64,000 nt of DNA. It comes from Dryomyza anilis. Its lineage: Eukaryota; Arthropoda; Insecta; Diptera; Dryomyzidae. The translations under genes and the position numbers were made by a program. Below are positions 41,231-52,292 of the stretch, piece by piece (positions within the stretch are counted from its first letter, which is position 1; every line of letters begins with the position of its first letter). The notes beneath the pieces were generated by a model. It worked only from the letters and a program-made list of their open reading frames with translations. It had not been told where the DNA came from and ran no database searches. The stretch is taken from assembly GCA_951804985.1 (NCBI GenBank), contig OX638132.1:10583529-10647528 (forward strand). The letters are read 5' to 3'.

Positions 41231-42199
41231 AACCTTCATATCTTCTAAACGGAGCGTCGTAGAGTGGTCAAAGTTGGCGCATTTTATAGTGATTTCAAAG
41301 AAGATTACTTACTGCAAAATTAATTAAATTCGGTCCAGTGGTCCTGGATAAATCGGCTGATTAATCAGGTTTTTCTTTAAACCTCCATATCTTCTAAACG
41401 GAGCGTCGTAGAGGGGTCAAAGTTGGCGCATTTTATAGTGATTTCAAAGAAGAGTACTTACTGCAAAATTCATTAAATTCGGTCCAGTGGTCCTGGATAA
41501 ATCGGCTGATTAATCAGGTTTTTCTTTAAACCTTCATATCTTCTAAACGGAGCGTCGTAGAGTGGTCAAAGTTGGCGCATTTTATAGTGATTTCAAAGAA
41601 GATTACTTACTGCAAAATTAATTAAATTCGGTCCAGTGGTCCTGGATAAATCGGCTGATTAATCAGGTTTTTCTTTAAACATCCATATCTTCTAAACGGA
41701 GCGTCGTAGAGTGGTCAAAGTTGGCGCATTTTATAGTGATTTCAAAGAAGATTACTTACTGCAAAATTAATTAAATTCGGTCCAGTGGTCGTGGAGAAAT
41801 CGGCTGATTAATCAGGTTTTTCTTTAAACCTCCATATCTTCTAAACGGAGCGTCGTAGAGGGGTCAAAGATGGCGCATTTTATAGTGATTTCAAAGAAGA
41901 TTACTTACTGCAAAATTAATTAAATTCGGTCCAGTGGTCCTGGATAAATCGGCTGATTAATCAGGTTTTTCTTTAAACCTTCATATCTTCTAAACGGAGC
42001 GTCGTAGAGTGGTCAAAGTTGGCGCATTTTATAGTGATTTCAAAGAAGATTACTTACTGCAAAATTAATTAAATTCGGTCCAGTGGTCCTGGATAAATCG
42101 GCTGATTAATCAGGTTTTTCTTTAAACCTTCATATCTTCTTAACGGAGCGTCGTAGAGGGGTCAAAGATGGCGCATTTTTTAGTGATTTCAAAGAAGAT

Positions 42200-45100
42200 T
42201 ACTTACTGCAAAATTCATTAAATTCGGTCCAGTGGTCCTGGATAAATCGGCTGATTAATCAGGTTTTTCTTTAAACCTTCATATCTTCTAAACGGAGCGT
42301 CGTAGAGTGGTCAAAGTTGGCGCATTTTATAGTGATTTCAAAGAAGATTACTTACTGCAAAATTCATTAAATTCGGTCCAGTGGTCATGGAGAAATCGGC
42401 TGATTAATCAGGTTATTCTTTAAACCTCATATCTTCTAAACGGAACGTCGTGGAGGGGTCAGATTCATTAAATTCGGTCCAGTGGTCCTGGATAAATCGG
42501 CTGATTAATAAGGTTTTTCTTAAAACCTTCATATCTACTAAACGGAGCGTCAGGTTTTTCTTTAAACCTCCATATCTTCTAAACGGAGCGTCGTAGAGTG
42601 GTCAAAGTTGGCGCATTTTATAGTGATTTCAAAGAAGATTACTTACTGCAAAATTAATTAAATTCGGTCCAGTGGTCGTGGAGAAATCGGCTGATTAATC
42701 AGGTTTTTCTTTAAACCTCCATATCTTCTAAACGGAGCGTCGTAGAGTGGTCAAAGTTGGCGCATTTTATAGTGATTTCAAAGAAGATTACTTACTGCAA
42801 AATTAATTAAATTCGGTCCAGTGGTCCTGGATAAATCGGCTGATTAATCAGGTTTTTCTTTAAACCTTCATATCTTCTAAACGGAGCGTCGTAGAGTGGT
42901 CAAAGATGGCGCATTTTTTAGTGATTTCAAAGAAGATTACTTACTGCAAAATTCATTAAATTCGGTCCAGTGGTCCTGGATAAATCGGCTGATTAATCAG
43001 GTTTTTCTTTAAACCTTCATATCTTCTAAACGGAGCGTCGTAGAGTGGTCAAAGTTGGCGCATTTTATAGTGATTTCAAAGAAGATTACTTACTGCAAAA
43101 TTCATTAAATTCGGTCCAGTGGTCATGGAGAAATCGGCTGATTAATCAGGTTATTCTTTAAACCTCATATCTTCTAAACGGAACGTCGTGGAGGGGTCAG
43201 ATTCATTAAATTCGGTCCAGTGGTCCTGGATAAATCGGCTGATTAATAAGGTTTTTCTTAAAACCTTCATATCTACTAAACGGAGCGTCAGGTTTTTCTT
43301 TAAACCTCCATATCTTCTAAACGGAGCGTCGTAGAGTGGTCAAAGTTGGCGCATTTTATAGTGATTTCAAAGAAGATTACTTACTGCAAAATTAATTAAA
43401 TTCGGTCCAGTGGTCGTGGAGAAATCGGCTGATTAATCAGGTTTTTCTTTAAACCTCCATATCTTCTAAACGGAGCGTCGTAGAGTGGTCAAAGTTGGCG
43501 CATTTTATAGTGATTTCAAAGAAGATTACTTACTGCAAAATTAATTAAATTCGGTCCAGTGGTCCTGGATAAATCGGCTGATTAATCAGGTTTTTCTTTA
43601 AACCTTCATATCTTCTAAACGGAGCGTCGTAGAGTGGTCAAAGTTGGCGCATTTTATAGTGATTTCAAAGAAGATTACTTACTGCAAAATTAATTAAATT
43701 CGGTCCAGTGGTCCTGGATAAATCGGCTGATTAATCAGGTTTTTCTTTAAACCTTCATATCTTCTAAACGGAGCGTCGTAGAGTGGTCAAAGTTGGCGCA
43801 TTTTATAGTGATTTCAAAGAAGATTACTTACTGCAAAATTAATTAAATTCGGTCCAGTGGTCCTGGATAAATCGGCTGATTAATCAGGTTTTTCTTTAAA
43901 CCTTCATATCTTCTAAACGGAGCGTCGTAGAGTGGTCAAAGTTGGCGCATTTTATAGTGATTTCAAAGAAGATTACTTACTGCAAAATTCATTAAATTCG
44001 GTCCAGTGGTCATGGAGAAATCGGCTGATTAATCAGGTTATTCTTTAAACCTCATATCTTCTAAACGGAACGTCGTGGAGGGGTCAGATTCATTAAATTC
44101 GGTCCAGTGGTCCTGGATAAATCGGCTGATTAATAAGGTTTTTCTTAAAACCTTCATATCTACTAAACGGAGCGTCAGGTTTTTCTTTAAACCTCCATAT
44201 CTTCTAAACGGAGCGTCGTAGAGTGGTCAAAGTTGGCGCATTTTATAGTGATTTCAAAGAAGATTACTTACTGCAAAATTAATTAAATTCGGTCCAGTGG
44301 TCGTGGAGAAATCGGCTGATTAATCAGGTTTTTCTTTAAACCTCCATATCTTCTAAACGGAGCGTCGTAGAGTGGTCAAAGTTGGCGCATTTTATAGTGA
44401 TTTCAAAGAAGATTACTTACTGCAAAATTAATTAAATTCGGTCCAGTGGTCCTGGATAAATCGGCTGATTAATCAGGTTTTTCTTTAAACCTTCATATCT
44501 TCTAAACGGAGCGTCGTAGAGTGGTCAAAGATGGCGCATTTTTTAGTGATTTCAAAGAAGATTACTTACTGCAAAATTCATTAAATTCGGTCCAGTGGTC
44601 CTGGATAAATCGGCTGATTAATCAGGTTTTTCTTTAAACCTTCATATCTTCTAAACGGAGCGTCGTAGAGTGGTCAAAGTTGGCGCATTTTATAGTGATT
44701 TCAAAGAAGATTACTTACTGCAAAATTCATTAAATTCGGTCCAGTGGTCATGGAGAAATCGGCTGATTAATCAGGTTATTCTTTAAACCTCATATCTTCT
44801 AAACGGAACGTCGTGGAGGGGTCAGATTCATTAAATTCGGTCCAGTGGTCCTGGATAAATCGGCTGATTAATAAGGTTTTTCTTAAAACCTTCATATCTA
44901 CTAAACGGAGCGTCAGGTTTTTCTTTAAACCTCCATATCTTCTAAACGGAGCGTCGTAGAGTGGTCAAAGTTGGCGCATTTTATAGTGATTTCAAAGAAG
45001 ATTACTTACTGCAAAATTAATTAAATTCGGTCCAGTGGTCGTGGAGAAATCGGCTGATTAATCAGGTTTTTCTTTAAACCTCCATATCTTCTAAACGGAG

Positions 45101-46110
45101 CGTCGTAGAGTGGTCAAAGTTGGCGCATTTTATAGTGATTTCAAAGAAGATTACTTACTGCAAAATTAATTAAATTCGGTCCAGTGGTCCTGGATAAATC
45201 GGCTGATTAATCAGGTTTTTCTTTAAACCTTCATATCTTCTAAACGGAGCGTCGTAGAGTGGTCAAAGTTGGCGCATTTTATAGTGATTTCAAAGAAGAT
45301 TACTTACTGCAAAATTAATTAAATTCGGTCCAGTGGTCCTGGATAAATCGGCTGATTAATCAGGTTTTTCTTTAAACCTTCATATCTTCTAAACGGAGCG
45401 TCGTAGAGGGGTCAAAGATGGCGCATTTTATAGTGATTTCAAAGAAGATTACTTACTGCAAAATTAATTAAATTCGGTCCAGTGGTCCTGGATAAATCGG
45501 CTGATTAATCAGGTTTTTCTTTAAACCTTCATATCTTCTAAACGGAGCGTCGTAGAGTGGTCAAAGTTGGCGCATTTTATAGTGATTTCAAAGAAGATTA
45601 CTTACTGCAAAATTAATTAAATTCGGTCCAGTGGTCCTGGATAAATCGGCTGATTAATCAGGTTTTTCTTTAAACCTTCATATCTTCTAAACGGAGCGTC
45701 GTAGAGGGGTCAAAGTTGGCGCATTTTATAGTGATTTCAAAGAAGAGTACTTACTGCAAAATTCATTAAATTCGGTCCAGTGGTCCTGGATAAATCGGCT
45801 GATTAATCAGGTTTTTCTTTAAACCTCCATATCTTCTAAACGGAGAGTCGTAGAGTGGTCAAAGTTGGCGCATTTTATAGTGATTTCAAAGAAGATTACT
45901 TACTGCAAAATTCATTAAATTCGGTCCAGTGGTCTTGGACAAATCGGCTGATTAATCAGGTTATTCTTTAAACCTCATATCTTCTAAACGGAACGTCGTG
46001 GAGGGGTCAGATTCATTAAATTCGGTCCAGTGGTCCTGGATAAATCGGCTGATTAATAAGGTTTTTCTTAAAACCTTCATATCTACTAAACGGAGCGTCG
46101 TAGAGGGGTC
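42200..46110. repeat. 738-bp higher-order satellite repeat
   Basis: A distinctive damaged stretch, CGGAACGTCGTGGAGGGGTC running into AGATTCATTAAA, occurs at 42441, 43179, 44066, 44804 and 45989. The spacings are 738, 887, 738 and 1185 bases; 887 is 738 plus one monomer. Each is followed by an ACGGAGCGTCAGG junction that skips most of a monomer, except the last. The blocks appear identical over long stretches, pointing to recent amplification of a five-monomer unit with two internal deletions. Confidence 0.85.
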
Positions 46111-49100
46111 AAAACTGGCGCATTTTATAGTGATTTCACAGAAGATTACTTACCGCAAAATTCATTAAATTTGGTCCAGTGGTCCTGGATAAATCGGCTG
46201 ATTAATAAGGTTTTTCTTAAAACCTTCATATCTACTAAACGGAGCGTCGTAGAGGGGTCAAAGTTGGCGCATTTTATAGTGATTTTAAAGAGGATTACTT
46301 AATGCTAAATTCATTAAATTCGGTCCAGTGGTCCTGGAGCGTCGTAGAGTGGTCAAAGTTGGCGCTTTTTATAGTGATTTCACAGAAGATTACTTACCGC
46401 AAAATTCATTAAATTCGTTCCAGTGGTCCTGGATAAATCGGCTGATTAATAAGGTTTTTCTTAAAACCTTCACATCTTCTAAACGGAGCGTCGTAGAGGG
46501 GTCAAAGTTGGCGCATTTTATAGTGATTTTAAAGAGGATTACTTAATGCTAAATTCATTAAATTCGGTCCAGTGGTCCTGGATAAATCGGCTGATTAATC
46601 AGGTTTTTCTTTAAACCTTCATATCTTCTAAACGGAGCGTCGTAGAGTGGTCAAAGTTGGCGCATTTTATAGTGATTTCAAAGAAGATTACTTACTGCAA
46701 AATTCATTAAATTCGGTCCAGTGGTCCTGGATAAATCGGCTGATTAATCAGGTTTTTCTTTAAACCTTCATATCTTCTAAACGGAGCGTCGTAGAGTGGT
46801 CAAAGTTGGCGCATTTTATAGTGATTTCAAAGAAGATTACTTACTGCAAAATTCATTAAATTCGGTCCAGTGGTCCTGGATAAATCGGCTGATTAATCAG
46901 GTTTTTCTTTAAACCTTCATATCTTCTAAACGGAGCGTCGTAGAGTGGTCAAAGTTGGCGCATTTTATAGTGATTTCAAAGAAGATTACTTACTGCAAAA
47001 TTAATTAAATTCGGTCCAGTGGTCCTGGATAAATCGGCTGATTAATCAGGTTTTTCTTTAAACCTCCATATCTTCTAAACGGAGCGTCGTAGAGTGGTCA
47101 AAGTTGGCGCATTTTATAGTGATTTCAAAGAAGATTACTTACTGCAAAATTAATTAAATTCGGTCCAGTGGTCGTGGAGAAATCGGCTGATTAATCAGGT
47201 TTTTCTTTAAACCTCCATATCTTCTAAACGGAGCGTCGTAGAGTGGTCAAAGTTGGCGCATTTTATAGTGATTTCAAAGAAGATTACTTACTGCAAAATT
47301 CATTAAATTCGGTCCAGTGGTCCTGGATAAATCGGCTGATTAATCAGGTTTTTCTTTAAACCTTCATATCTTCTAAACGGAGCGTCGTAGAGTGGTCAAA
47401 GTTGGCGCATTTTATAGTGATTTCAAAGAAGATTACTTACTGCAAAATTAATTAAATTCGGTCCAGTGGTCCTGGATAAATCGGCTGATTAATCAGGTTT
47501 TTCTTTAAACCTTCATATCTTCTAAACGGAGCGTCGTAGAGGGGTCAAAGATGGCGCATTTTATAGTGATTTCAAAGAAGATTACTTACTGCAAAATTAA
47601 TTAAATTCGGTCCAGTGGTCCTGGATAAATCGGCTGATTAATCAGGTTTTTCTTTAAACCTTCATATCTTCTAAACGGAGCGTCGTAGAGTGGTCAAAGT
47701 TGGCGCATTTTATAGTGATTTCAAAGAAGATTACTTACTGCAAAATTAATTAAATTCGGTCCAGTGGTCCTGGATAAATCGGCTGATTAATCAGGTTTTT
47801 CTTTAAACCTTCATATCTTCTAAACGGAGCGTCGTAGAGGGGTCAAAGTTGGCGCATTTTATAGTGATTTCAAAGAAGAGTACTTACTGCAAAATTCATT
47901 AAATTCGGTCCAGTGGTCCTGGATAAATCGGCTGATTAATCAGGTTTTTCTTTAAACCTCCATATCTTCTAAACGGAGAGTCGTAGAGTGGTCAAAGTTG
48001 GCGCATTTTATAGTGATTTCAAAGAAGATTACTTACTGCAAAATTCATTAAATTCGGTCCAGTGGTCTTGGACAAATCGGCTGATTAATCAGGTTTTTCT
48101 TAAAACCTTCATATCTTCTAAACGGAGCGTCGTAGAGTGGTCAAAGTTGGCGCATTTTATAGTGATTTCAAATAAGATTACTTACTGCAAAATTCATTAA
48201 ATTCGGTCCAGTGGTCGTGGAGAAATCGGCTGATTAATCAGGTTTTTCTTTAAACCTTCATATCTTCTAAACGGAGCGTCGTAGAGTGGTCAAAGTTGGC
48301 GCATTTTATAGTGATTTCAAAGAAGATTACTTACTGCAAAATTCATTAAATTCGGTCCAGTGGTCTTGGACAAATCGGCAGGTTTTTCTTTAAACCTTCA
48401 TATCTTCTAAACGGAGCGTCGTAGAGTGGTCAAAGTTGGCGCATTTTATAGTGATTTCAAAGAAGATTACTTACTGCAAAATTAATTAAATTCGGTCCAG
48501 TGGTCCTGGATAAATCGGCTGATTAATCAGGTTTTTCTTTAAACCTTCATATCTTCTAAACGGAGCGTCGTAGAGTGGTCAAAGTTGGCGCATTTTATAG
48601 TGATTTCAAAGAAGATTACTTACTGCAAAATTCATTAAATTCGGTCCAGTGGTCTTGGACAAATCGGCAGGTTTTTCTTTAAACCTTCATATCTTCTAAA
48701 CGGAGCGTCGTAGAGTGGTCAAAGTTGGCGCATTTTATAGTGATTTCAAAGAAGATTACTTACTGCAAAATTAATTAAATTCGGTCCAGTGGTCCTGGAT
48801 AAATCGGCTGATTAATCAGGTTTTTCTTTAAACCTTCATATCTTCTAAACGGAGCGTCGTAGAGTGGTCAAAGTTGGCGCATTTTATAGTGATTTCAAAG
48901 AAGATTACTTACTGCAAAATTAATTAAATTCGGTCCAGTGGTCCTGGATAAATCGGCTGATTAATCAGGTTTTTCTTTAAACCTTCATATCTTCTAAACG
49001 GAGCGTCGTAGAGGGGTCAAAGTTGGCGCATTTTATAGTGATTTCAAAGAAGAGTACTTACTGCAAAATTCATTAAATTCGGTCCAGTGGTCCTGGATAA

Positions 49101-51345
49101 ATCGGCTGATTAATCAGGTTTTTCTTTAAACCTCCATATCTTCTAAACGGAGAGTCGTAGAGTGGTCAAAGTTGGCGCATTTTATAGTGATTTCAAAGAA
49201 GATTACTTACTGCAAAATTCATTAAATTCGGTCCAGTGGTCTTGGACAAATCGGCTGATTAATCAGGTTTTTCTTAAAACCTTCATATCTTCTAAACGGA
49301 GCGTCGTAGAGTGGTCAAAGTTGGCGCATTTTATAGTGATTTCAAATAAGATTACTTACTGCAAAATTCATTAAATTCGGTCCAGTGGTCGTGGAGAAAT
49401 CGGCTGATTAATCAGGTTTTTCTTTAAACCTTCATATCTTCTAAACGGAGCGTCGTAGAGTGGTCAAAGTTGGCGCATTTTATAGTGATTTCAAAGAAGA
49501 TTACTTACTGCAAAATTCATTAAATTCGGTCCAGTGGTCTTGGACAAATCGGCAGGTTTTTCTTTAAACCTTCATATCTTCTAAACGGAGCGTCGTAGAG
49601 TGGTCAAAGTTGGCGCATTTTATAGTGATTTCAAAGAAGATTACTTACTGCAAAATTAATTAAATTCGGTCCAGTGGTCCTGGATAAATCGGCTGATTAA
49701 TCAGGTTTTTCTTTAAACCTTCATATCTTCTTAACGGAGCGTCGTAGAGGGGTCAAAGATGGCGCATTTTTTAGTGATTTCAAAGAAGATTACTTACTGC
49801 AAAATTCATTAAATTCGGTCCAGTGGTCCTGGATAAATCGGCTGATTAATCAGGTTTTTCTTTAAACCTTCATATCTTCTAAACGGAGCGTCGTAGAGTG
49901 GTCAAAGTTGGCGCATTTTATAGTGATTTCAAAGAAGATTACTTACTGCAAAATTCATTAAATTCGGTCCAGTGGTCCTGGATAAATCGGCTGATTAATA
50001 AGGTTTTTCTTAAAACCTTCATATCTACTAAACGGAGCGTCGTAGAGGGGTCAAAGTTGGCGCATTTTATAGTGATTTTAAAGAGGATTACTTAATGCTA
50101 AATTCATTAAATTCGGTCCAGTGGTCCTGGATAAATCGGCTGATTAATCAGGTTTTTCTTTAAACCTTCATATCTTCTAAACGGAGCGTCGTAGAGTGGT
50201 CAAAGTTGGCGCATTTTATAGTGATTTCAAAGAAGATTACTTACTGCAAAATTAATTAAATTCGGTCCAGTGGTCTTGGAGAAATCGGCTGATTAATAAG
50301 GTTTTTCTTAAAACCTTCATATCTTCTAAACGGAGCGTCGTAGAGGGGTCAAAGTTGGCGCATTTTATAGTGATTTTAAAGAGGATTACTTAATGCTAAA
50401 TTCATTAAATTCGGTCCAGTGGTCCTGGATAAATCGGCTGATTAATCAGGTTTTTCTTTAAACCTTCATATGTTCTAAACGGAGCGTCGTAGAGTGGTCA
50501 AAGTTGGCGCATTTTATAGTGATTTCAAAGAAGATTACTTACTGCAAAATTAATTAAATTCGGTCCAGTGGTCTTGGAGAAATCGGCTGATTAATCAGGT
50601 TTTTCTTAAAATCTTAAATTCATATCTTCTAAACGGAGCGTCGTAGTGGGGTCAAAGTTGGCGCATTTTATAGTGATTTCAAAGAAGATTACTTACTGCA
50701 AAATTCATTAAATTCGGTCCAGTGGTCATGGAGAAATCGGCTGATTAATCAGGTTATTCTTTAAACCTCATATCTTCTAAACGGAACGTCGTGGAGGGGT
50801 CAGATTCATTAAATTCGGTCCAGTGGTCCTGGATAAATCGGCTGATTAATAAGGTTTTTCTTAAAACCTTCATATCTACTAAACGGAGCGTCGTAGAGGG
50901 GTCAAAACTGGCGCATTTTATAGTGATTTCACAGAAGATTACTTACCGCAAAATTCATTAAATTTGGTCCAGTGGTCCTGGATAAATCGGCTGATTAATA
51001 AGGTTTTTCTTAAAACCTTCATATCTACTAAACGGAGCGTCGTAGAGGGGTCAAAGTTGGCGCATTTTATAGTGATTTTAAAGAGGATTACTTAATGCTA
51101 AATTCATTAAATTCGGTCCAGTGGTCCTGGAGCGTCGTAGAGTGGTCAAAGTTGGCGCTTTTTATAGTGATTTCACAGAAGATTACTTACCGCAAAATTC
51201 ATTAAATTCGTTCCAGTGGTCCTGGATAAATCGGCTGATTAATAAGGTTTTTCTTAAAACCTTCATATCTTCTAAACGGAGCGTCGTAGAGGGGTCAAAG
51301 TTGGCGCATTTTATAGTGATTTCAAAGAAGATTACTTTCTGAAAA
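45980..51345. repeat. Satellite block duplicated at 4793-bp spacing near the right edge
   Basis: The CGGAACGTCGTGG marker at 45989 returns at 50782, and the fused junction GTCCTGGAGCGTCGTAGAG near 46331 returns near 51124. Both offsets are 4793 bases. These blocks also share diverged units (AAAACTGGCGC, TTTCACAGAAG, ACTTACCGC). Between them, two near-identical 1174-bp units start at 47988 and 49162. Confidence 0.75.
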
Positions 51346-51349
51346 ATCG

Positions 51350-51575
51350 GTCCAGTAGTTTGCGAGAAAGCAACCAGTGAAGAAAGTTTTTTTAAACCTT
51401 TATAATTTCTAAACGGAGCGTGCTAGAGGGTAAAAAGTTGACCCCTTTTATAGCGGTTTCAAAACTTGATATCTTTTAAGCGGGTCGAATGTAGGCTTAT
51501 TTTGTAGTGAATTTAGCAGAATTTTTTTGCTGCAAAAATCATTTAAATCGACGGTAGATTGTTCAATATGAAAAA
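51350..51575. repeat. Decayed right edge of the satellite array
   Basis: After 51350 the units lose register. One weak unit has TTTCTAAACGGAGCG then TGCTAGAGGG near 51406. A still weaker one has GATATCTTTTAAGCGG, TTTTGTAGTGAATTT and GCTGCAAAAATCATTTAAAT near 51467-51550. The repeat then becomes unrecognisable. This mirrors the decay at the left edge. Confidence 0.7.
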
Positions 51576-52249
51576 ACTGAGTATGGGATATTGATTAGAA
51601 TTTTGTACCTCGGAAAATTATATTAAAATCGTGAAACATTTTTTTTTGTTGTGCTGTGTTTTCAACTAAAATGTAAAATATATAAAACAATAAATCAATT
51701 TTATTCATTATTTTATGTCAGTATCAGGTATATTAAAAGTTTTCTCGATAACTGAAATAAAAGTCTATGTTTCATTTAAATGTACGAATTATATGTTTTC
51801 TTTTTTAGAAGTCCATAATTATTATAAGAGCTTTTCTATTTTAATATTTTTTTGTATTCAATTTTTTTTATTTACTTTTATTATTTAATTTTACATATCA
51901 AGTTGTTACATTACAAACATTATTTTTAGTATTATCTTTAGATGTTAATTTATTAAGTGTTAAACCTCATTTTACAAATATTTTTTTTTTTTAATATTTA
52001 AAAATTATTTTTTTTACATCAAAATTACCATATTTTTATGTATTTTTTTTTTTGTTGTACACTTAAGCGTTTCTTTTCGTGAGAATTACAAAATGAGAAA
52101 ATTTTAAACAAAAATGTATTTGAGTTTAAGAACTACCCAGGCAACATTAAAAACTAAATAAAAATGCATTTACTTCGTTTTTGCTGCTGCTGTAGTGTTT
52201 TGAATTGCCAAAATAATAGTTAACCCTACTACATAAATGGTTATGATTT
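51576..52249. other. AT-rich spacer between satellite and globin gene
   Basis: About 670 bases with long T and A runs and no repeat unit or open frame of note. The part nearest the gene would be its 3' flank, since the gene ends at 52293 on the minus strand. Confidence 0.5.
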
Positions 52250-52255
52250 TTTATT
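52250..52255 (-). terminator. Possible polyadenylation signal of the globin gene
   Basis: On the minus strand this reads AATAAA, 38 bases beyond the stop codon at 52293-52295. It is the first such hexamer downstream. The implied 3' untranslated region is short, and in AT-rich DNA such hexamers arise by chance, so the call is tentative. Confidence 0.35.
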
Positions 52256-52292
52256 TTTATAATTGCACAAAAGTTCTTTTTTTTTCTTTCTA

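Larger units (their letters stand above)
5515..51575. repeat. 149-bp satellite array, about 300 copies
   Basis: A single head-to-tail array. The period was read directly: the word ATATCTTCTAA recurs at 46621-46919 in exact 149-base steps. The length divided by 149 gives about 300 monomers. Each monomer has, in order: CATATCTTCTAAACGG; the box AGCGTCGTAGAGGGGTCAAA (or AGTGGTCAAA); TTGGCGCATTTTATAGTG; GAAGATTACTTACTGC; AATTCGGTCCAGTGGTC; and the palindrome CTGATTAATCAG before GTTTTTCTTTAAACC. Variable positions recur (CCTGGATAA / CATGGAGAA / CTTGGACAA; TTCATTAAA / TTAATTAAA; ACCTTCAT / ACCTCCAT), so monomers fall into subtypes. 149 is not a multiple of 3, and the repeated 70-85-codon open frames are not genes. 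Confidence 0.97.

Noticed and set aside
5954..51342. More than twenty near-identical open frames of 60-85 codons (for example 19111-19368, 27799-28011, 49162-49374).
   Set aside because: They lie in the 149-bp satellite, whose period is not a multiple of three, so the frame changes each unit. They begin at GTG or ATG variants of the box region and end in the same place because the DNA repeats, not because of coding selection.
5517..51410. Match of the satellite box to the CENP-B box.
   Set aside because: The TTCG...CGGG layout of the CENP-B consensus is not present; only the idea of a conserved box in satellites is comparable.
5515..51575. Possibility of a CRISPR array.
   Set aside because: The units are full 149-bp tandem repeats without unique spacers, in a eukaryotic context with spliced genes and mariner elements.
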